From positions 1 through 8,558 of the forward strand of contig CAIWKW010000049.1 in assembly GCA_903913365.1 (NCBI GenBank): a stretch of 8,558 nucleotides of DNA. The letters are read 5' to 3'. Shown here piece after piece: positions 5,163 through 8,558 of the stretch. Numbering within the stretch: position 1 is the stretch's first letter; every line of letters begins with the position of its first letter. The notes below the pieces were generated by a model that was not told the DNA's origin, did no database searches, and was given only the letters and a program-made list of their open reading frames with translations. Source of the DNA: Candidatus Doudnabacteria bacterium (GTDB lineage Bacteria > Patescibacteriota > Doudnabacteria > UBA920). The position numbers were made by a program, and so were the translations under genes.

Positions 5163-5840
5163 CTAGCTGTTGGCAGAGGTGTATCGCCGCCTTCTTATGG
5201 TAAGAATTAACCCTCCTACAATCAGCAGCGCCGCTGTTCCCGGTTCGGGTATGCCGCCTGGAATCGCTTGTGTATCCCAAAGCGTTTTTATCCCGCAACC
5301 TTCTCCCACGGTACTTCCGTAGTATGTGTTCCAGTACCCCCCGAGCTTATACACTCGGTTTAAATCAGCTTCATATCCAGCCTCCGCGTCACAGAACATG
5401 CAGTTGTTGTTCTGCAGCATGTTGACGGTTAAAATCAACTCATTGCCGGCGCCGGCATAAAATTTGAATGGGGTTGCAAATTCGAAATGCGCAGTTCCCC
5501 CCGTCGGCGCGCCGTTTCCGGAGAATACTTCGGTGTAGCCGCTTCCCAGGTTTTGGGAGTAGTCTTCGGACAAAGCCTGGCTGGTGCTCAGGCTTCCAAG
5601 GCCGAGCTCCAGATTCCAAGCTCCTTGAGCATATGGCGCCAAAAAGAAGGTTACGCCAGTTATTTCAACCGGCCCGCCGAATGTTGTTCCGGCGTACGAT
5701 TGTTGGTACAGGCCAACGCCGTACTCTTCGTTTAATGGCCAGGAATTAGGCGACCCGTGGGCGTCAAACAGAACTGTACCTGCACTCGCCGTGAAGACGA
5801 AAGCAAAGACAATCAGAAAAAAAATTGTGAACAGTTTCAT
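5163..5840 (-). CDS. Secreted PEP-CTERM sorting-domain protein
   Basis: The 225-residue protein has a Sec signal peptide (MKLFTIFFLIVFAFVFTASA, likely cut after Ala20). The body is Gly/Ser/Tyr-rich and probably all-beta. It ends with a textbook PEP-CTERM signal: IPEPGTAALL with PEP at 198-200, a hydrophobic segment to about 215, and RRRR at 216-219. By family knowledge such tails are recognised by an exosortase, which removes the tail and releases or anchors the protein at the surface, often together with exopolysaccharide. No exosortase is in this window. Cysteines at 147, 150 and 182 could form disulfides or a small site. The body is not assigned to a ligand or enzyme family. ATG 5840 has AGGAGG just upstream and starts the signal peptide cleanly. 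The gene has its own terminator. Confidence 0.88.
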   Translation of the reverse strand: MKLFTIFFLIVFAFVFTASAGTVLFDAHGSPNSWPLNEEYGVGLYQQSYAGTTFGGPVEITGVTFFLAPYAQGAWNLELGLGSLSTSQALSEDYSQNLGSGYTEVFSGNGAPTGGTAHFEFATPFKFYAGAGNELILTVNMLQNNNCMFCDAEAGYEADLNRVYKLGGYWNTYYGSTVGEGCGIKTLWDTQAIPGGIPEPGTAALLIVGGLILTIRRRRYTSANS

Positions 5841-5859
5841 ATCTCCTCCTAAGAGATAT
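5839..5859 (-). promoter_or_regulatory. Hairpin enclosing the Shine-Dalgarno of the PEP-CTERM gene
   Basis: On the minus strand ATATCTC (5853-5859) can pair with GAGATAT (5839-5845). The loop TTAGGAG (5846-5852) and the 3' arm hold the AGGAGG ribosome site, and the first two bases of the ATG lie in the stem. The stem is mostly A-U, so it may be only marginally stable. It could make translation sensitive to temperature or to a bound factor. That role is inference. Confidence 0.45.
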
Positions 5860-5891
5860 TGCGTTTTGGCTTTTTACGGCCATTGCGAACG

Positions 5892-5897
5892 AGTATA
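5892..5897 (-). promoter_or_regulatory. Probable -10 box of the PEP-CTERM gene
   Basis: TATACT on the minus strand sits in ATATACTCGTTC, close to ATATACTCATCC of the two duplicated modules. A TTGACA at 5901-5906 is too near the -10 to act as its -35, and at the normal 17-base distance only ATTTAT is found. The leader would be about 45 nt. Transcription may need an activator or another sigma factor. Confidence 0.45.
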
Positions 5898-5955
5898 TTA
5901 TGTCAAAAAACCTTATAAATGTAAACCTTTTAATAAATCTATGAGAGTTTTAAAT

Positions 5956-5985
5956 AAAAAAGTCCTATGAAGATAAAGGACTTTT
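5956..5985 (-). terminator. Bidirectional hairpin with U-tract downstream of the miaA unit
   Basis: AAAAGTCCT (5958-5966) and AGGACTTTT (5977-5985) form a 9-bp perfect stem with a ten-base loop. On the minus strand the stem is followed by further T bases, giving a U-rich tail. It would insulate the PEP-CTERM promoter from leftward transcription out of miaA. In the plus direction the T-run is shorter. Confidence 0.6.
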
Positions 5986-6098
5986 CCCTATGAACATGGG
6001 CCTTTGTTACAAAGTAGCCCAATATTTCCCAATAAAATTTTTTTGGATTAAGTTTTCGTAGTTGATTGTTTTTAGGCTTTTATGCCTATAATTTTAAA
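5986..6098. other. Gene-free stretch with a stem-loop
   Basis: No coding region is visible. The notable element is a hairpin at 5998-6020: GGGC pairs with GCCC and CTTTG with CAAAG around a TTA loop, with a two-base TA bulge. Shortly before the terminator at 6099, TAGGC/GCCTA (about 6073-6088) forms a small stem. The rest is A/T-rich. No promoter was recognised. Confidence 0.4.
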
Positions 6099-6122
6099 AA
6101 CTATTCTGCTTTCAGAATAGTT
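6094..6122 (-). terminator. Rho-independent terminator downstream of miaA
   Basis: On the minus strand AACTATTCTG (6113-6122) pairs perfectly with CAGAATAGTT (6099-6108) around a four-base loop, followed by further T and A bases to 6094. It is 180 bases past the miaA stop. The stem is AU-rich but long. Confidence 0.65.
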
Positions 6123-6300
6123 CTATTAGCGACGTAGAGCGAGTCCGGCTATTTATGGCCGAGCGAGCCGAGGAGCTAATACAGGTTCGATACTTCGAAG
6201 CTCTGCTCCGAAATGATAGTTGCTTTTGTAGTAATACCTCTTCAGCTCTGCTGCGAGGAACCTTTATTTAAATTAATGTTTATAAATGAGGTTAGATAGT
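6123..6300. other. Unassigned intergenic region with nested inverted repeats
   Basis: No ORF of note lies here. ATTAGC (6125-6130) pairs with GCTAAT (6175-6180), enclosing CGGC/GCCG (6146-6149 and 6158-6161). A second unit is closed by AGGTTC (6183-6188) and GAACCT (6258-6263). It contains TTCGA-TACT-TCGAA (6186-6199), which competes with the closing stem, and two direct copies of AGCTCTGCT (6199-6207 and 6244-6252). It lies between miaA and its likely terminator, so it would be part of the miaA 3' UTR. It may be a decayed repeat element or a structured RNA, and I cannot tell which. Confidence 0.4.
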
Positions 6301-6301
6301 T

Positions 6302-7264
6302 TTAAGCCAAAAACTTTTTTGTTAGTTTAAAAGCGGTGTTTTTATCCGGCTTTACCCAAATAATATTGGTATTTCTTTTCCACCAGGTCATTTGGCGTTT
6401 GGCATAGTGTTTAATTGCCATTAATAATTGGCTGAACATTTCGTCTTTGCTAATTTTTTTCTGGAGCAAAAGGCCGCAAAATTTATATTCTAAGCCAAAA
6501 CCTTCCAGACGCTTCCAGGAAAGGCCTTGTTTGTGAAGTTTTTTTACTTCCGCAACCATGCCTTGTTTAATTCGCTGCTTTAGGCGCTTTTCAATTTTGG
6601 AATATAGAATATCCTGGGGCGGGTTTATGCCGAGCCATAATGCATCGTAGTGAGTAGTGGGTGGTGAGTAGTGGGTAGATAAAACAGGAACTGGTTTGCC
6701 GGTGGTAATTACAATTTCCAAAGCGCGGATGAGTCGGCGGCTGTTAAAGCGGTCTATTGTGGCGGCGCGAGCAGGATCGAGTTTTGATAATTGGGAAAAT
6801 AAAATATCAGCCGATTGTCTTTCCAATCGGGCGCGGAGTTTGAGATTGGGTTTTACCTCGGGCAAGGTTTGATTGTAAACAACGGCATCTATCCAGTGCA
6901 TGGTGCCGCCGCATAAAATAGGCAAGCGACCGCGCTTGATTATTTCGGCAATTTTTTTCTGCGCGGCTTTTTGGAATTCGGAGGCGGAGTACTGCTTTTT
7001 CGCATTTGCAAAATCAATTAAATGGTGCGTTATGCCTTTGTAGACAAATCTTGTGTAAAAATCACGGCCGTGATTTTTACCAATTTTAATTTTTGACCAT
7101 TTGCCTTCCACCTTGCCCGTGCCAATGTCCATGCCTTTGTAAATTTGCCGGCTGTCGCAGGAAATAATTTCTCCGTTAAATTTTTTCGCCAGGCTTGCCG
7201 CCAGCTCCGATTTGCCCGAAGCCGTAGGGCCGACAACTATTAGAATTTTTGAATTAGGAATCAT
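6302..7264 (-). CDS. miaA: tRNA dimethylallyltransferase (A37 isopentenylation)
   Basis: MiaA transfers a dimethylallyl group from DMAPP to N6 of adenosine 37 in tRNAs that read codons starting with U. Visible motifs: P-loop GPTASGKS at 12-19, SCDSRQIYKGMDIGTGK at 35-51 with the catalytic-type Asp37, HHLID at 80-84, GGT at 119-121, NSRRLIRALEI at 174-184, LEGFGLEYK at 253-261 and YAKRQMTWWKR at 287-297. The 320-residue length is slightly above the norm. Two oddities stand out. The usual GGTGLY reads GGTMHW. Residues 196-206 (STHYSPPTTHY) are encoded by an AGTGGGTAG-type repeat at 6647-6678, in frame and at a site of loop variability before LWLGINPP. The start at 7264 gives the shortest sensible lead to the P-loop. 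No Shine-Dalgarno is seen. The 47-residue gene ends ten bases upstream, so the two are probably co-transcribed. Confidence 0.95.
   Translation of the reverse strand: MIPNSKILIVVGPTASGKSELAASLAKKFNGEIISCDSRQIYKGMDIGTGKVEGKWSKIKIGKNHGRDFYTRFVYKGITHHLIDFANAKKQYSASEFQKAAQKKIAEIIKRGRLPILCGGTMHWIDAVVYNQTLPEVKPNLKLRARLERQSADILFSQLSKLDPARAATIDRFNSRRLIRALEIVITTGKPVPVLSTHYSPPTTHYDALWLGINPPQDILYSKIEKRLKQRIKQGMVAEVKKLHKQGLSWKRLEGFGLEYKFCGLLLQKKISKDEMFSQLLMAIKHYAKRQMTWWKRNTNIIWVKPDKNTAFKLTKKFLA
6647..6678 (+). repeat. AGTGGGTAG-type repeat inside miaA
   Basis: This is a 32-nt run of two similar 15-16-nt units (GTGAGTAGTGGGTGG and GTGAGTAGTGGGTAG) of the same word type as the repeats at 1927-1956 and 2360-2389. 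It is read by miaA on the opposite strand as THYSPPTTHY. The surrounding gene is intact, so the element has been accommodated in frame. Confidence 0.75.
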
Positions 7265-7274
7265 AAATTAAGAA

Positions 7275-7418
7275 TTAAGGTTTTAGGGATGCCAACTTTT
7301 TGCCGGCGTGCTTGGAATTTAAAATTAATGACCGGCTGTGAACCTTCATTCTCGGGCGTTTTTTGATGTCGCGTTTTTTGGCTTTGGTTGCATATTCATC
7401 CACTATAACTTTTCTCAT
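7275..7418 (-). CDS. Small basic protein, 47 residues, upstream of miaA
   Basis: The reading frame starts MRKVIVDEYATKAKKRD and ends KKLASLKP, with 16 Lys/Arg in 47 residues and no cysteine or membrane segment. I do not recognise a family with certainty. The composition suggests binding to RNA, DNA or the ribosome, which is inference. It has no Shine-Dalgarno, but promoter elements lie just upstream (7436-7465) and the stop is ten bases before the miaA ATG, the arrangement expected for a two-gene operon. The internal block RPRMKVHSRSLIL looks like a conserved short motif rather than random translation. It is not one of the standard small ribosomal proteins (for example, it lacks the cysteines of bL36). 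Confidence 0.6.
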   Translation of the reverse strand: MRKVIVDEYATKAKKRDIKKRPRMKVHSRSLILNSKHAGKKLASLKP

Positions 7419-7433
7419 AGTATTACGATTGTT

Positions 7434-7455
7434 ATGATATAATTAATTATATCAT
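7434..7455. promoter_or_regulatory. 22-bp perfect palindrome with divergent extended -10 boxes
   Basis: The arm ATGATATAATT is repeated exactly in inverted form. Each strand carries TGATATAAT, an extended -10 (plus 7435-7443, minus 7446-7454). On the minus strand TTGACG (7460-7465) is also 18 bases from a weaker TATATC (7436-7441). The element lies between the leftward 47-residue-gene/miaA unit and the rightward cupredoxin gene, so it can serve as a shared divergent promoter. The leftward leader would be about 20 nt and the rightward one about 105 nt. It could also be an operator for a dimeric regulator. Confidence 0.5.
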
Positions 7456-7496
7456 TTAACGTCAATTTTTTCCTAAAGCGCATAAAATATGATTTT

Positions 7497-7511
7497 CAAA
7501 GGCCGCCTTTG
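7497..7511 (+). other. Short hairpin upstream of the cupredoxin-like gene
   Basis: CAAAGG-CCG-CCTTTG is a 6-bp perfect stem with a three-base loop. It lies in the possible rightward leader between the palindrome at 7434 and ATG 7556. No T-run follows. Nearer the gene, TAAAAT at 7537-7542 could be a separate weak -10 box giving a nearly leaderless mRNA. Confidence 0.35.
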
Positions 7512-7555
7512 CGAATCCGATGGCAGTAGTGTAGATTAAAATTAACCAAAATATT

Positions 7556-8113
7556 ATGAGCAAAAAAATTGTATACGGTTTTATCACGATTGTTATTTTT
7601 TGTCTGGCCGGCTTTGGCGCTTACATGTACGACAAAAGCCTGGCGCCCGCAAACTCCGGCCAAACTGCTGTGCCTAATGCTTCAAATTCAGCTAAAAATT
7701 CATTCGCCGACAATCGGTCGGCTCAGGGAATAAACGCAACAACTTCCGTACAGAGCAACCAAAAGCCGCCAGCGCCAAAAAGCACCACGACTCCTGCGGA
7801 CAAACCCGTATTTAGCAGCGGAGAGGCTGTGGACACGGGCTCAGGCATACAGGTTTATGAGGTTGATTTTGACGGAACTAAAATGAATCCAAAAGAAATT
7901 ACCGTTAAAGTAGGGGATTACATTTTTTTTAAGAATAAAAGCACGGTAAATTTTTTACCCGTGTCCAGTGGTGCGGGATATTTAAATTTTGGCGCTGTAA
8001 AACCCGTTGCGCCGGGTTCGGAATATCGTTTTCAGTTTACTAAAATCGGCCGTTTGGAATACCGGGATCAGGCCGTTGCCGCTGCGGTTGGCACAGTTAT
8101 TGTTATTCAGTAG
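7556..8113 (+). CDS. Membrane-anchored cupredoxin-fold domain protein lacking clear copper ligands
   Basis: Residues 6-24 form an N-terminal membrane anchor after a KK pair, so the rest is outside the membrane. Residues 28-85 are a Ser/Thr/Pro/Asn/Ala-rich linker. From about 98 to 185 the sequence follows the plastocyanin-like pattern: VYEVDFDGTKMNPKEITVKVGDYIFFKNKS, then GAVKPVAPGSEYRFQFTKIGRLEYRDQAVAAAVGTVIVIQ. In copper-binding relatives a His follows the FxNxD/S strand, and a YHDH-like or CxxH segment sits near the C-terminus. Here these read VNFLPVS and EYRDQAV, and the domain contains neither His nor Cys. It is therefore probably a structural or binding domain, not an electron carrier. 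No Shine-Dalgarno is seen. A terminator follows 27 bases after the stop. Confidence 0.82.
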   Translation: MSKKIVYGFITIVIFCLAGFGAYMYDKSLAPANSGQTAVPNASNSAKNSFADNRSAQGINATTSVQSNQKPPAPKSTTTPADKPVFSSGEAVDTGSGIQVYEVDFDGTKMNPKEITVKVGDYIFFKNKSTVNFLPVSSGAGYLNFGAVKPVAPGSEYRFQFTKIGRLEYRDQAVAAAVGTVIVIQ

Positions 8114-8140
8114 TGCAAAAATGATTCAAAAATTAAAAAT

Positions 8141-8174
8141 CCGCCCTTTAAACTTTGTTTGGGGGCGGTTTTTT
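8141..8174 (+). terminator. Rho-independent terminator of the cupredoxin-like gene
   Basis: CCGCCC (8141-8146) pairs with GGGCGG (8163-8168) around a 16-base loop, followed by TTTTTT (8169-8174). It separates this unit from the delta-prime gene, which has its own promoter. Confidence 0.85.
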
Positions 8175-8192
8175 GCTGAAAATGGGTGAAAA

Positions 8193-8201
8193 TGTTATAA
8201 T
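8193..8201 (+). promoter_or_regulatory. Extended -10 promoter of the delta-prime gene, apparently leaderless
   Basis: TGTTATAAT at 8193-8201 is identical to the box before gatC. The ATG at 8211 follows nine bases after the hexamer, so the mRNA leader would be only zero to three bases. No -35 hexamer of good quality is seen, as expected for an extended -10 promoter. Confidence 0.65.
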
Positions 8202-8210
8202 TTTTAAGAT

Positions 8211-8558
8211 ATGAATTGGAAAACTTTTGGCCATAATTCAATAAAGGAAATTTTGGAAAAGCAAATTGGCAGCGGTATTTTGCCTCACGCTTATTTTTTT
8301 GTCGGTCCGCAGGGAGTGGGCAAAAAAATGCTGGCCTTGGAATTTGCCCAAGAAGTGTTTGGCGTCGATAGTTTGCAGAACCATCCCGATTTTCAAATTT
8401 TGGATGCCGAGGGTGAAATAACCATGCAAGTAATGCTGGATTTTATCGGCAGACTTGGATATAAGCCATTTTTGGGCAGTAAAAAAATTGCCATAATCAA
8501 CAATGCCCAGAATCTAAATTTGCAGAGCGGTAACGCTTTGCTTAAGACTTTGGAAGAG
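8211..8558 (+). CDS. holB: DNA polymerase III delta-prime-like clamp-loader subunit (5' part only)
   Basis: The first 116 residues are present and the frame is open at the window end. Family features: LPHAYFFVGPQGVGKKMLALEFAQ at 24-47, NHPDFQIL at 58-65, LGYKPFLGSKKIAIINNAQNLNLQSGNALLKTLEE at 82-116. Delta-prime is the stator of the clamp loader that opens the beta sliding clamp onto primed DNA. The Walker A loop ends in GKK instead of GK(S/T), and the Walker B-like block is INNAQ rather than IDDAE/D. This fits a subunit that does not hydrolyse ATP, as known for delta-prime, and argues against DnaX. The zinc-binding cysteine module usual between the P-loop helix and NHPDF is absent: only about ten residues, with no Cys, lie there. 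The start at 8211 is set by the extended -10 immediately upstream. Confidence 0.88.
   Translation, partial: MNWKTFGHNSIKEILEKQIGSGILPHAYFFVGPQGVGKKMLALEFAQEVFGVDSLQNHPDFQILDAEGEITMQVMLDFIGRLGYKPFLGSKKIAIINNAQNLNLQSGNALLKTLEE

Noticed and set aside
5056..5298. 80-residue minus-strand frame at the end of the PEP-CTERM gene
   Set aside because: It reads through the strong terminator at 5074-5117 and overlaps the well-supported sorting-signal tail in another frame.
5986..6300. tRNA gene or known riboswitch
   Set aside because: No cloverleaf with a TTCRA arm and CCA-type acceptor stem could be drawn, and no known riboswitch core was recognised.
8007..8189. 60-residue plus-strand frame over the end of the cupredoxin-like gene
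   Set aside because: It is in an alternative frame and ends inside and beyond the terminator hairpin at 8141-8174.

Overview
The window reads as a piece of a small, AT-leaning bacterial genome of the Patescibacteria (Candidate Phyla Radiation) type, probably Parcubacteria-like. This is inferred from style, not from a marker gene. Several housekeeping genes have no Shine-Dalgarno sequence and sit directly behind extended -10 boxes. Conserved enzymes carry short in-frame peptide insertions encoded by palindromic or repetitive DNA. A 23S-IVP-type four-helix-bundle gene lies inside an otherwise standard operon.

Region 1 (1-4170) is the gat operon for the tRNA-dependent amidotransferase GatCAB: gatC, gatA, a four-helix-bundle gene, gatB and a rho-independent terminator. 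Every junction holds repeat DNA. The gatC-gatA spacer is an AATTAG-rich inverted repeat. The four-helix-bundle gene is bracketed by a 30-nt AGTGGGTAG-type repeat in opposite orientations. GatB is about 60 residues longer than usual because of two in-frame low-complexity insertions. An imperfect inverted repeat follows gatB.

Region 2 (4170-5940, minus strand) holds three single-gene units with a different character: visibly more GC-rich coding, strong Shine-Dalgarno sites and promoters. At least two have their own clear terminator. The first gene in transcription order is a secreted PEP-CTERM sorting-signal protein. The other two are unrecognised soluble proteins of 159 and 72 residues, whose promoter/leader regions are 44/47 identical. 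This is the most island-like part of the window.

Region 3 (5940-7470, minus strand) has terminators, an unexplained structured intergenic stretch, miaA (tRNA A37 dimethylallyltransferase) and, just upstream of miaA, an unlisted basic 47-residue protein gene. MiaA contains an in-frame copy of the AGTGGGTAG-type repeat. A 22-bp perfect palindrome with back-to-back extended -10 boxes separates this unit from the rightward genes.

Region 4 (7556-8558, plus strand) encodes a membrane-anchored cupredoxin-fold protein without visible copper ligands, then a terminator, then the start of a DNA polymerase III delta-prime-like clamp-loader gene that runs off the window. Two themes stand out: repeats that have entered coding sequence in frame (gatA 3' end, gatB twice, miaA), and the duplicated promoter set next to the PEP-CTERM gene.
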